Below are positions 15,011-21,264 of a DNA stretch of 21,529 nucleotides, piece after piece; positions within the stretch are counted from its first letter, which is position 1; every line of letters starts with the position of its first letter. The DNA is from a virus. Below the pieces are notes generated by a model that worked only from the letters and a program-made list of their open reading frames with translations, was not told where the DNA came from and did no database searches. The DNA lies in the IMG/VR virus record IMGVR_UViG_3300046529_000425, positions 1-21,529 of that record; one strand, 5' to 3'. The position numbers and the translations under genes are program-made.

Positions 15011-15207
15011 GAGGATGTCATGTTGTCCGTGGCCTTGACGGCGGAATTGGCTTGCTTGAAGGCGGCCTGGTCACAGCTTTTGCCGCCGGTCGTTTGGCAG
15101 CGCGCGTAGGCAGCCTGCCAAACGTGCAGCCACATGCGGCGGCGTTTGCCCGATAGCTTCTTCACGTAATCAGGGAGGGTTGGGTCATTCGGCCCTGTGT
15201 ATGGCAT
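15007..15207 (-). CDS. Small ChaB-like protein at the head of the capsid module
   Basis: A 66-residue protein. The ATG at 15207 has GGAG 7 nt upstream, and its stop overlaps the protease start (ATGA). The sequence starts MPYTGPNDPTLPDYVKKLS and continues KRRRMWLHVWQAAYARCQ, GGKSCDQAAFKQANSAVK. The order of an MPY...LP..V..L start, a helix with a conserved Trp/Val pair, an AY motif and a closing 'AF..A...VK' helix resembles the ChaB fold, a small helical protein. Proteins like this often precede DUF2213 proteases in phages. It is the first gene after the terminator at 15231-15271. Its function is unknown. Confidence 0.65.
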   Translation of the reverse strand: MPYTGPNDPTLPDYVKKLSGKRRRMWLHVWQAAYARCQTTGGKSCDQAAFKQANSAVKATDNMTSS

Positions 15208-15230
15208 GGGTCAACTCCAGTTTTGATGCC

Positions 15231-15271
15231 AATAAAAAAACGCCCTACCGCCATTGCTGGCTGGTAGGGCG
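15231..15271 (-). terminator. Intrinsic terminator closing the terminase-portal-MuF transcription unit
   Basis: In minus-strand RNA, CGCCCTACC (15271-15263) pairs perfectly with GGTAGGGCG (15249-15241). Three further pairs follow after a bulge, around a short AGCAAT loop. The stem is followed by TTTTTTTATT (15240-15231). This is a strong leftward intrinsic terminator. It lies about 100 nt after the 15373 gene and just before the 15207 gene, so the capsid module must have its own promoter or depend on read-through or antitermination. Confidence 0.85.
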
Positions 15272-15285
15272 TCTTGCGCCTCTAA

Positions 15286-15291
15286 AGTATA
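15286..15291 (-). promoter_or_regulatory. Weak -10-like box before the terminator
   Basis: TATACT (15291-15286) on the minus strand has the form of a sigma70 -10 box, but no -35 sequence is found at the expected distance, and transcription would run straight into the terminator. It is a possible start for the capsid module only if termination is controlled. Confidence 0.2.
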
Positions 15292-15302
15292 AAATTCACC
15301 CG

Positions 15303-15360
15303 CGACAGGTACGATGCTCCCCCGATGAGCGCCGGTAAAGGCGCGACACCGTACCTGTCG
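15303..15360 (-). ncRNA. Structured inverted-repeat element (candidate RNA structure or operator pair)
   Basis: The perfect 11-bp repeat CGACAGGTACG (15303-15313) / CGTACCTGTCG (15350-15360) encloses 36 nt. In minus-strand RNA four more pairs (two of them G-U) extend it to 15. Inside it, GCGCC and GGCGC form a smaller stem around TTTACC. The element begins 12 bp after the stop of the 15373 gene and ends 32 bp before the terminator hairpin. It may be a regulatory RNA, a processing/protection structure, or two DNA-binding half-sites: both arms carry ACCTGTCG, which also occurs in the terminase upstream region. No known RNA family is recognised. Confidence 0.45.
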
Positions 15361-15372
15361 GTTATGTCTATC

Positions 15373-15573
15373 TTACTCTGATTTTTTTCCAGTGTCTAGC
15401 CCGCGCAGGATTTCGGCCAAATTAAACTGCGCCACTTGTTTGCGGTCGCTGCGGCGAATCTCCAGCACCATGCCATGCGCGTCAAGGCGAGCGCACAGCT
15501 TGCCATTCTCGTCGCGCAAGTCCGTCCACTTTGCCGCGCTATTAGTTTGGATGGTTGGGCTAGGCTTGCTCAT
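15373..15573 (-). CDS. Small protein of unknown function, last gene of the terminase module
   Basis: A 66-residue protein starting at the ATG at 15573, which overlaps the methyltransferase stop as ATGA; a longer reading to 15603 would overlap more of that gene. It begins with a polar SKPSPTIQTNSAAKW stretch, then has DENGKLCARLDAHGMVLEIRR and KQVAQFNLAEILRGL. The second segment looks like a small beta-hairpin followed by a helix. No family is recognised. Coupling to the methyltransferase suggests co-translation. Confidence 0.6.
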   Translation of the reverse strand: MSKPSPTIQTNSAAKWTDLRDENGKLCARLDAHGMVLEIRRSDRKQVAQFNLAEILRGLDTGKKSE

Positions 15574-16196
15574 GTGCCCCACCAGCGCCCCACATCGCCC
15601 CACAGCAGCATGTAGACCGTATTGGCAGCGGGAGATTGGCCGTTATAGGCGAGTGGCGGCCTGTCATCTTCTATCTGCTCCCACAAATGACGTACCGGGT
15701 CAGTCTTATCCATACGCCAACAAGCCGCGGCGTCGTTCTCGCCCAGAACAAAGCGGTCAACCCACGGCCCGCCGCCTACCCAAGCCGGTTGACCATAAGG
15801 AAGCGTCACGAACAATAAACCGCCCGGCGCAAGCCAACGGCGCAGCCCCCGCAAGGCGTCAACAAGCTCTTCCATGTCGTGCAAATGGTCAAGCGTGCTG
15901 ATGCAGATGATCAGGTCGAATTGGTTGCCAGGCTGCCACGTCAGCACATCGGCATTGGTCACGCCGGGATACTCTTCATGTAGATCGATGACCGTGTGGC
16001 CGTCATCAGGCCAGCCCACGCGGTAATGGGGCAGCACGGCGCCCACTTCCAGAACAGAGGCGTCTCCGTTCGTGGCTTGCCCCAATAGGAATAAGCCAAC
16101 CGGCACCTCGACGGCGCGCTCGTTTTGGCGCGTACCGTTATAGTCGCTGACTTGATAGGGAAATGTTCTGCCGGCTAGCGTAAACGTTTCGCTCAT
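15570..16196 (-). CDS. SAM-dependent methyltransferase, class I, surface-glycan type
   Basis: A 208-residue protein with ATGA overlaps at both ends (16193-16196 and 15570-15573). The class I fold is visible: motif I SVLEVGAVLPHY (about 67-78), an acidic VIDLHEEYPG strand end that would bind the ribose of SAM, DLIICISTLDHLHD (about 114-127) as motif IV, and LAPGGLLFVTLPYG as the post-motif strand. The order 'VLEVG.VL.HY', 'IsTLdH' and 'LaPGG.l.vT.P.G' matches a methyltransferase group found in bacterial surface-polysaccharide loci; DNA methylases lack this pattern (no DPPY/NPPY). The predicted substrate is therefore a sugar or another small acceptor. It sits between the MuF-like gene and a small unknown gene, in the head cluster. 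Its partner may be the glycosyltransferase at 10930-11976. Confidence 0.8.
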   Translation of the reverse strand: MSETFTLAGRTFPYQVSDYNGTRQNERAVEVPVGLFLLGQATNGDASVLEVGAVLPHYRVGWPDDGHTVIDLHEEYPGVTNADVLTWQPGNQFDLIICISTLDHLHDMEELVDALRGLRRWLAPGGLLFVTLPYGQPAWVGGGPWVDRFVLGENDAAACWRMDKTDPVRHLWEQIEDDRPPLAYNGQSPAANTVYMLLWGDVGRWWGT

Positions 16197-16924
16197 GCTT
16201 TGGTACCGATGTATTGCGCTTCCGTCCCCGCTTCGACTTCCATGCGAACCAGATTACAAGCGCAATGCCCACCGCACACACTGTCGCTCCCAGGCGGCGG
16301 CAATAGGCCAAACGGCTGCCAGCCCTGGTCGTAGAAGTCCACACAATCCGGGCAGCTTTTGCCGCCCCCGCCCAGCATACGGCGCTCCAGGATCGTCCTA
16401 TTCGGCGCCGATGGCTTGACCGTGGCCCGTTCCGCCGTGTAGAAGTGGCTGCGCGCATGGCCGGCGTACTCGTTGGCGCGCGCCTGGGCTTGGGCCATGC
16501 TAATCTTGCCGTCCGCTATATCCTGCGCCGTGCCGCTAATCTTGGCGTAGAGTTGGCGTAGATCTGCGCCGGCGCGGCCATATTCGGCCTGTGATACCTG
16601 ATCCCAACCGCCACTACCCAGGGCTGTTTGCTGAAGCACTTGGCGCTTGAGTTCGGTACGCATTTCCTCCTGCCAAACCGCCGGGCTGATGCGCCCTTCC
16701 ATCACGGCATTGGTCAAGTCGCCCAAGCGCGCTTCCGTGGCGTTGGATTGCGACTCCAACAGGCCCAGGATGTCACGGCGTGCCACAAAGCGGCCCGTTG
16801 CGCCGCTGCGGTAGCGGCCAACATCGCCCTCCCAGGAATAGCCGGGGAGCGGGTTAGTGCGCGTCGAGAAGGCGTTTATATTTATTGGGAACGGCGTCGC
16901 TCGCATACCAGTCCTGCCTTGCAT
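16193..16924 (-). CDS. MuF-like head morphogenesis protein (SPP1 gp7-like)
   Basis: A 243-residue protein after the portal region. The N-terminal half is helical (LESQSNATEARLGDLTNAVMEG). The C-terminal half contains a cysteine cluster typical of the MuF/gp7 domain: CPDC (191-194), then CGGHCAC (217-223) in front of NLVRMEVE. The cluster can bind zinc. Such proteins are minor head proteins bound to the portal and are ejected with DNA in some phages. It overlaps the upstream 87-aa gene by 71 bp. The ATG at 16924 is preceded by AAGG; the ATG at 16906 with AGGA is an equally good alternative. No toxin domain is fused to the C-terminus, as occurs in polymorphic MuF proteins. Confidence 0.75.
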   Translation of the reverse strand: MQGRTGMRATPFPININAFSTRTNPLPGYSWEGDVGRYRSGATGRFVARRDILGLLESQSNATEARLGDLTNAVMEGRISPAVWQEEMRTELKRQVLQQTALGSGGWDQVSQAEYGRAGADLRQLYAKISGTAQDIADGKISMAQAQARANEYAGHARSHFYTAERATVKPSAPNRTILERRMLGGGGKSCPDCVDFYDQGWQPFGLLPPPGSDSVCGGHCACNLVRMEVEAGTEAQYIGTKA

Positions 16925-17117
16925 CGCTTACGGCCTTGTCGTCTAGCGGTTCGTTCAGCACTTCCGCTGGGAACACATGCGTCCTCGGGTCCGCTCCAGG
17001 CGGCAAATGCAGCATGACCCACGTCACGCTGCGCTCGGCTTCGATGGCGTCAAAGCCGATACTGATCAACGCTTGGATTTGCGATTCGCCCCAGGCGGCT
17101 AGTTGTTCGGGGTTCAT
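16854..17117 (-). CDS. Small protein between portal and MuF genes, unknown
   Basis: An 87-residue protein whose ATG overlaps the portal stop (ATGA, 17114-17117) and whose 3' end overlaps the MuF-like gene. It starts with an amphipathic helix (NPEQLAAWGESQIQALISIG), followed by a strand-rich LPPGADPRTHVFPAEVL and a helical end. Tight overlaps on both sides and a G+C-rich codon pattern like its neighbours show it is real. No family is recognised. The context suggests a minor head or packaging factor. Confidence 0.6.
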   Translation of the reverse strand: MNPEQLAAWGESQIQALISIGFDAIEAERSVTWVMLHLPPGADPRTHVFPAEVLNEPLDDKAVSDARQDWYASDAVPNKYKRLLDAH

Positions 17118-18646
17118 GCGGCCCCGTTGCGTGCGATCAGCCGCGCCGCCGCGTTGACCAGCGCGTAGGCTTCCGGCCCGCTGTAGCCGGCGTTACCCAC
17201 CACATCGGCGACTTGTTGCAGCACGTCCTTGCCGGGTAGGTTAGCGCCGTTGGCGGGGTTGCCGGCGTCTTGCGGATGGCCGCCTTGCCCTGGCGCGCCA
17301 AATTGCATCGGGACGGGTTGCGGCTTGGGCTCGATGGCCGTTGGCGGAATCTCCTCCGGGAAGGGCGTGAAGTCGCCGCGCCACTCTTCGACCGTTAGAG
17401 GCGGCGTGCCATAGACGCTATCGAGCTTTTGCGTCGCATCGGCCCACACCCCCGCAATCGTGGCTTTCTCCATGTCGGTCAGTTCAAACAGCGGATCCCA
17501 AACCACCGTGTAGCCTTGCGGCTGCGGCACCGGCAATGCGCCCCACGTCACCAGGCGGTCAATCAGCGGGCGCAAGATGGTCGGCTCGGCAAAGTTGACT
17601 TGGCGGCTGGCGATATGCCCGGCCCAGTTAGCTACATCTTGCGTACTCGCCAGGTTGCCGCGCTCGGAACCGAGTAGGATACGCTGCGGAATGCTGGTGG
17701 CGGCGGCGATAAGCGAGATCAGCACGTCAAAGGCGCCGGCTGGGTCAACCACTTCGCTGCCGAGGTCGGAAACGGTGACGCCGCGCGTTTTCATAAAGCG
17801 GCGTAGGCCATGCTCGTACTCGTCAAACTCCTCTTGGATGTTGGCGGCATCCTCGGCGCTTAGTTCCGCCGTCGGGTCGATGTTCAGCACGAACCCCTTC
17901 CGCATCAAAAGCCACGACGCCTCCGCCGCCCCGCCCACCAATTTCAGGATGTCGTCGAGCAGGTTAAAGACGCGTTGCAGCCGTGGCATCCCATAGACTT
18001 CGTTCTCCAATAGCCCTTCCGCCACATGGATGACGCGGCTGGCATGGACGCGCATGGTTTGCGATGGCATACTTGCGCCGCCGGCCATGTGGCTATTGGG
18101 GTCGCCGATGCTCAGATTGTAGATGAGCGGCAGCCCAAAGCGCGGGTTGGCCGGGTCGGTCTCAAATTCGGCCACGCTGCACGACGGCTCGCCGTAAGGG
18201 CGCAAATACAGCACCTGGTCAAGCGACGGTACGCGCGTTACCTCCTGCTCCAAATCGCTATCGCCGGCCACGCCAATCAGCAGCACGCCAAAACGGCCAA
18301 TGCCACACAGCGTATCGACGCGCTGGCAATAGTGATAGACGCGCAAGCGCCCGGCAAAGTCGGCCCAGCCCTTCGCAAAAGCCGTATCGTCGGTCGCCTC
18401 CTTGTCACGGCCATCTTTGACCGTCGGCGTATCCCGCCACGTCTCGGCGCAGGGAAACTCGACCAGGCGACCGCCCAACGGGTCACGCTCAAACTTGGCC
18501 CAATAGTCGAGGATACTGAGCACTTTGGCGTAGCCCAGCACGTCGAAATAGTCACGGGCGCCGTTGAAGCTGGTGCCGTAGTTGCCCAGCGCCAGGCGGT
18601 CGCTAAGGATGCTGCGGGCGTTGACGGTGATGCTGCGTTCTACCAT
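17114..18646 (-). CDS. Portal protein (DUF1073-like)
   Basis: A 510-residue protein. I choose the ATG at 18646, because AGGAGG (18651-18656) lies 4 nt upstream and overlaps the terminase stop; the frame could begin at 18661. The sequence begins with an N-terminal SITVNARSILSDRLALG and has the portal landmarks: an early YDVLGY-like helix, a central beta region with VRVHASRVIHVAEGLL, the AEASWLLMRKGF helix, and the ATSIPQRILLGSERGNLASTQD motif that closely resembles DUF1073-type portals (IP...L.G...G.last.D). A Pro/Gly/Gln-rich linker (about 440-475) precedes a helical C-terminus. Portals form the dodecameric ring through which DNA is packaged and leaves. Its place after the large terminase is standard. 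Confidence 0.85.
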   Translation of the reverse strand: MVERSITVNARSILSDRLALGNYGTSFNGARDYFDVLGYAKVLSILDYWAKFERDPLGGRLVEFPCAETWRDTPTVKDGRDKEATDDTAFAKGWADFAGRLRVYHYCQRVDTLCGIGRFGVLLIGVAGDSDLEQEVTRVPSLDQVLYLRPYGEPSCSVAEFETDPANPRFGLPLIYNLSIGDPNSHMAGGASMPSQTMRVHASRVIHVAEGLLENEVYGMPRLQRVFNLLDDILKLVGGAAEASWLLMRKGFVLNIDPTAELSAEDAANIQEEFDEYEHGLRRFMKTRGVTVSDLGSEVVDPAGAFDVLISLIAAATSIPQRILLGSERGNLASTQDVANWAGHIASRQVNFAEPTILRPLIDRLVTWGALPVPQPQGYTVVWDPLFELTDMEKATIAGVWADATQKLDSVYGTPPLTVEEWRGDFTPFPEEIPPTAIEPKPQPVPMQFGAPGQGGHPQDAGNPANGANLPGKDVLQQVADVVGNAGYSGPEAYALVNAAARLIARNGAA

Positions 18647-18654
18647 TTTTCCTC

Positions 18655-20022
18655 CTACCATGTTCCGGCTTTTGGCCCCGGCAAAGCCAGCTTGTTGAAT
18701 GCCAAACTGCTACCATCTACCTGATCGTCATGCGCGCCATAGGGGAAGCTCGCTAGCTCATCCAAATAGGCAGAGTTCCAAGCGCCGCGCACCAGCTTGA
18801 TATTGCGCGCCTCACATTGGGCGGCGAACGGTTGGGCGCGCGTCGCCTTGTCGCCGGTGGATCGTTCCGCCTTGACGCTGTAGCCGGCGAGGGCGCGGAT
18901 GGTAACTTGCACGACGGCCTTACCGCTTGAGCCTGGTTCCTGTTCGAGCCATGTCGTCACGTTGCCGCGGGCGGCGTCGATTTGCGCTGTCTGGGCGATG
19001 ATCTTTTCGGTGGCTAGGTCGCTAAACTGGCCGCGGATCACATCTTCGACATAGAACACGTTGTCGCCGTCCTTTGCCAACAGCGCGCCGACGGTATAGT
19101 CGCCGTCCTTTTCGGTGGCTGCCCGATCCCAAGCGCGGATCCGTGTCGCCTGTGCTGGCGCTGCGCCAACGATGCCAAACCAATCGCGCTGGAACATGCC
19201 GCCGCCGGGTGGGGTCGGGCGCTGCTGATAAAGGCTGGCAAAGAAATAGCTACCAAGCTGCCCGCGCAACTGTTCCAGTCGCTGGACCGGATAGCGTTCG
19301 GGGCAAAGCGCCGCCCCAGGTAAACGCGGATCATCCTCGACAGTGCAAGTAAGCGGAAACGGCTGTGGTTGGTCCGGCTTTAACGCTTCCATACAGACGA
19401 TATGCCACCCTTCGGGCTCGTCATGTTCTTGGGCCAATAGCCAACCGGAAAGATCATCCTCATGCCAACGGGTTTGGATCACAATGATCGCCGCGTCAGG
19501 CGCTTGGCGTGTGGTAAAGACGCTGCGATACCAATCCTTTTGCTTGGCGCGGATCGTTTCGGAGCTGGCCTCCTCGGCATTTTTGAGCGGGTCGTCGATG
19601 ATGCCCAAGTTGAAGCCTTTGCCGGTCGCCGCGCCGCCAACACCCGCTGCCCACATGCCGCCGCCGCCGTAGGTTTCCCATTGGCGCATCCCTTTCGCCT
19701 GGCGCAATTCGCCGCCGGTTGCCACGTAGTTGGTGCGAGCGTTACGACTGAGTGAATAGGCGAGGTCGGCGCCATAGGCCGCCAGGCCCACCCACCGATA
19801 GGGAAATTGCGCCAAATAATAGGCGCTGAACAGTCTTGAAATGGTCTCGCTTTTGAAATGACGTGGCGGCATAAAGACCATCAGCCGCTTGATCGAACCA
19901 TTCAGGACCCGATCCAGCACGCCCAGCAGCCGCAGCACATGCGGATAAAACTCATAGCGCGGATTGGCCTGGCGGATAAAATGGGCGAAGGTGTCAGCCG
20001 TCGCCTGCCGCTGGCGGCTCAT
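18655..20022 (-). CDS. terL: Terminase large subunit
   Basis: A 455-residue protein from the ATG at 20022, chosen because AGGTGG lies 8 nt upstream; the frame is open to 20190, and an ATG at 20064 is an alternative. The ATPase part has the terminase Walker A variant MPPRHFKS (51-58), Walker B LGIIDD (139-144) and a motif III TRWHEDDLSGW. The nuclease part has WDRAATEKDGDYT (Asp299), Glu362 in LEQEPGSSGK and Asp432/Asp433 in GAHDDQVDG, the acidic residues of the RNase H-like fold. The protein powers DNA packaging into the procapsid through the portal and cuts the concatemer. It overlaps the small-subunit gene by 29 bp. All key residues are present. Confidence 0.95.
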   Translation of the reverse strand: MSRQRQATADTFAHFIRQANPRYEFYPHVLRLLGVLDRVLNGSIKRLMVFMPPRHFKSETISRLFSAYYLAQFPYRWVGLAAYGADLAYSLSRNARTNYVATGGELRQAKGMRQWETYGGGGMWAAGVGGAATGKGFNLGIIDDPLKNAEEASSETIRAKQKDWYRSVFTTRQAPDAAIIVIQTRWHEDDLSGWLLAQEHDEPEGWHIVCMEALKPDQPQPFPLTCTVEDDPRLPGAALCPERYPVQRLEQLRGQLGSYFFASLYQQRPTPPGGGMFQRDWFGIVGAAPAQATRIRAWDRAATEKDGDYTVGALLAKDGDNVFYVEDVIRGQFSDLATEKIIAQTAQIDAARGNVTTWLEQEPGSSGKAVVQVTIRALAGYSVKAERSTGDKATRAQPFAAQCEARNIKLVRGAWNSAYLDELASFPYGAHDDQVDGSSLAFNKLALPGPKAGTW

Positions 20023-20419
20023 CAGTAGTTCCACCTGATCGGCTGCCGGCCAGGCGTGAACCATGCGGAGGCTCGGTGGCAGATTGTCCGGTAAGTTGGT
20101 TGAGGAGGCCGGTAAGGTCCAGTTTTGCGCCATCGGTTTCACTCTGAGCGAATTTGAGCCAATCCAACAAGTCTTTCTCGGTCGTGTCACCCAAGTTGCG
20201 GGCGATGCGCTTGGCGATTTTCAGCCGTTCGGTTTTGCGAGCGATGCCGGTCAGGAAAACCAGCCGGTCAACTTCCTCGCTGAATTCCGGCAGCGCCAGC
20301 CAGCGATAGAGAGTGCGTTCGCCAATGCCGGCCATGACAGCCGCCTCTTCGCGTGTATAGCCATCCGCCAGAGCAAAAGCCGCAGTTTGGGCTTTGGTCG
20401 TCCACTGAAAAGCTGCCAT
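19994..20419 (-). CDS. terS: Terminase small subunit
   Basis: A 141-residue protein with an HTH near the N-terminus: AFALADGYTREEAAVMAGIGERTLYRWL (about 14-41). This resembles terminase small subunits, which recognise the packaging site. The middle has helices with ARKTERLKIAKRIARNL, likely used for oligomerisation, and a flexible Gly/Ser/Pro-rich tail (from about 112) that may contact the large subunit. The ATG at 20419 has no strong ribosome binding site. It is the first gene of the leftward packaging operon and overlaps the large subunit gene. Confidence 0.85.
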   Translation of the reverse strand: MAAFQWTTKAQTAAFALADGYTREEAAVMAGIGERTLYRWLALPEFSEEVDRLVFLTGIARKTERLKIAKRIARNLGDTTEKDLLDWLKFAQSETDGAKLDLTGLLNQLTGQSATEPPHGSRLAGSRSGGTTDEPPAAGDG

Positions 20420-20442
20420 TTTCTGCCATCTAGGGCAAGTAT

Positions 20443-20503
20443 CCTGTCGGAACCTGTCGTTTGACAGCTATATCCTCATGCGCACCTGTCAAAATATATC
20501 CTC
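20443..20503. promoter_or_regulatory. Cluster of CCTGTC / TATATCCTC repeats (operator-like) upstream of terS
   Basis: CCTGTCG occurs at 20443-20449 and again at 20453-20459, 10 bp apart (one helical turn). TTTGACAG (20460-20467) and CTGTCAAA (20486-20493) form an inverted pair, and TATATCCTC occurs at 20469-20477 and 20495-20503, 26 bp apart. The sites surround candidate promoter boxes between two divergent genes. Such repeat clusters often bind a repressor or activator. ACCTGTCG also occurs in the inverted repeat at 15303-15360. Confidence 0.5.
20467..20492 (-). promoter_or_regulatory. Candidate promoter for the terminase operon
   Basis: On the minus strand, a perfect TTGACA (20492-20487) is followed by TATAGC (20472-20467). 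The 14-bp spacer is shorter than usual, so it is a weak candidate unless an activator acts on the repeat cluster. Confidence 0.3.
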
Positions 20504-20509
20504 GTCATC

Positions 20510-20538
20510 TTGATCGCACCGAACATATATGCTACATT
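20510..20538 (+). promoter_or_regulatory. Candidate promoter for the 20603 gene
   Basis: TTGATC (20510-20515) and TACATT (20533-20538) with a 17-bp spacer form a reasonable sigma70-like promoter, starting about 55 bp upstream of the gene. Confidence 0.35.
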
Positions 20539-20602
20539 ACGCGCCATAGGGCCACACCAGCAGCTTACACGTTCCTACCCTATCGTTAGACTGGAGAATC
20601 AC

Positions 20603-20929
20603 ATGGAAAACACAATCAGACGCCCGCTCGACCTGTCAGCCCGCCAGTGGGCCGCCCTTGAGCAGATTGCCGATGCGCTGGGCGCTCGCGAGCCGCACGG
20701 CCGCGGTCACAACGTGCGCGTGACCAAATGGCAACTGGTGATCCGCGGCATCGCCACGGGCCAGTACATCGTCACAGAGCGCGAACCGTACCGGCTGCCG
20801 GTTGGCTTGGCTGAGGCTGCCGCGGCGGTCGAAGAGCGGCAACGGGAACACGAGCAGGTAGAAAAGGCACGGCGCAAGCTGCCGGTAAAGATGCAGCAAC
20901 TGAGCATACTCGACCTTGAGCCAGCCTAA
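20603..20929 (+). CDS. Small, possibly DNA-binding protein divergent from the terminase
   Basis: A 108-residue protein. The ATG at 20603 has GGAG 7 nt upstream, so the longer frame to 20510 is rejected. It begins ENTIRRPLDLSARQWAALEQIADALG, then an Arg/His-rich loop (REPHGRGHNVRVTKWQLV) and IRGIATGQYIVTERE; the last 40 residues are a charged helix (EAAAAVEERQREHEQVEKARRKL). A 'DLSxRQWxALExIADxLG' start is reminiscent of ribbon-helix-helix or HTH-type regulators, but I cannot identify the family. It is divergent from the packaging operon across a region with operator-like repeats, so autoregulation is possible. A strong terminator follows. Confidence 0.65.
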   Translation: MENTIRRPLDLSARQWAALEQIADALGAREPHGRGHNVRVTKWQLVIRGIATGQYIVTEREPYRLPVGLAEAAAAVEERQREHEQVEKARRKLPVKMQQLSILDLEPA

Positions 20930-20945
20930 CGGCTGGTTTTTCTTT
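20921..20945 (+). terminator. Intrinsic terminator of the 20603 gene; stop codon in its loop
   Basis: CCAGCC (20921-20926) pairs with GGCTGG (20931-20936) around a TAAC loop, followed by TTTTTCTTT. The TAA stop (20927-20929) is in the loop, so the hairpin starts inside the coding region. In the minus orientation no T-run follows. Confidence 0.85.
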
Positions 20946-21111
20946 AGCGTGCGCCGGCATAGACATAGATCAGCATTCCCACCACGATCACCCACATCAG
21001 CGCAAGACACAGATATTGCGTTGACGCCTCACGCCGTACTTGCAGTTCGGCCAACGCCAAAGCCACCGAGCAGATCAGCAGCGCAACTGCCGCGCGCCCC
21101 GTATCCGTCAT
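20944..21111 (-). CDS. Small two-helix membrane protein (55 aa)
   Basis: A 55-residue protein that starts MTDTGRAAVALLICSVALAL, has a charged middle (ELQVRREAST) and ends in WVIVVGMLIYVYAGAR. Two membrane segments (about 8-22 and 35-52) flank a short basic loop. Its ATG lies 6 nt after the stop of the previous small gene. Gene packing and hydrophobic pattern show it is real although it is below the usual size cut-offs. The membrane topology and pairing with another tiny membrane protein suggest a holin-like or membrane-factor role, with low confidence. Confidence 0.6.
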   Translation of the reverse strand: MTDTGRAAVALLICSVALALAELQVRREASTQYLCLALMWVIVVGMLIYVYAGAR

Positions 21112-21117
21112 GGCGCA

Positions 21118-21264
21118 CTACATGCCGGTGATCACGCCAACACCCAGCACAATCACGGCGGCGCACAGGATCAGCACGATGGCGCTGCCCAGGATGCCGG
21201 CAAGCTGGAAGATCAGCGCCAATACCGCCAAGATGACGCCAAGAAGCGAAATGTATCTGCTCAT
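21118..21264 (-). CDS. Small two-helix membrane protein (48 aa), holin-like candidate
   Basis: A 48-residue protein, almost wholly hydrophobic: it starts MSRYISLLGVILAVLALIFQ and ends in VIVLGVGVITGM, giving two membrane segments (about 5-23 and 27-45). Its ATG overlaps the upstream zinc-ribbon stop as ATGA (21261-21264). With the next gene it forms a coupled pair of small membrane proteins. It could be a holin or a pore-like factor, but no lysin gene is adjacent. Real by packing; function unknown. Confidence 0.6.
   Translation of the reverse strand: MSRYISLLGVILAVLALIFQLAGILGSAIVLILCAAVIVLGVGVITGM

Noticed and set aside
15241-15271. The same hairpin as a terminator for plus-strand transcripts
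   Set aside because: On the plus strand the stem is followed by TCTTGCG, not a T-tract; the seven T residues are only on the minus strand.
15570-16196. The methyltransferase as a DNA methylase protecting phage DNA
   Set aside because: It lacks a DPPY/NPPY or PC catalytic motif and a target recognition domain; the VLEVG.VL.HY and IsTLdH pattern points to the small-molecule/glycan type.
18026-18724. 232-codon plus-strand frame opposite the portal gene
   Set aside because: Antisense to the portal, without a ribosome binding site or domain; a frequent artefact of third-position G+C bias.
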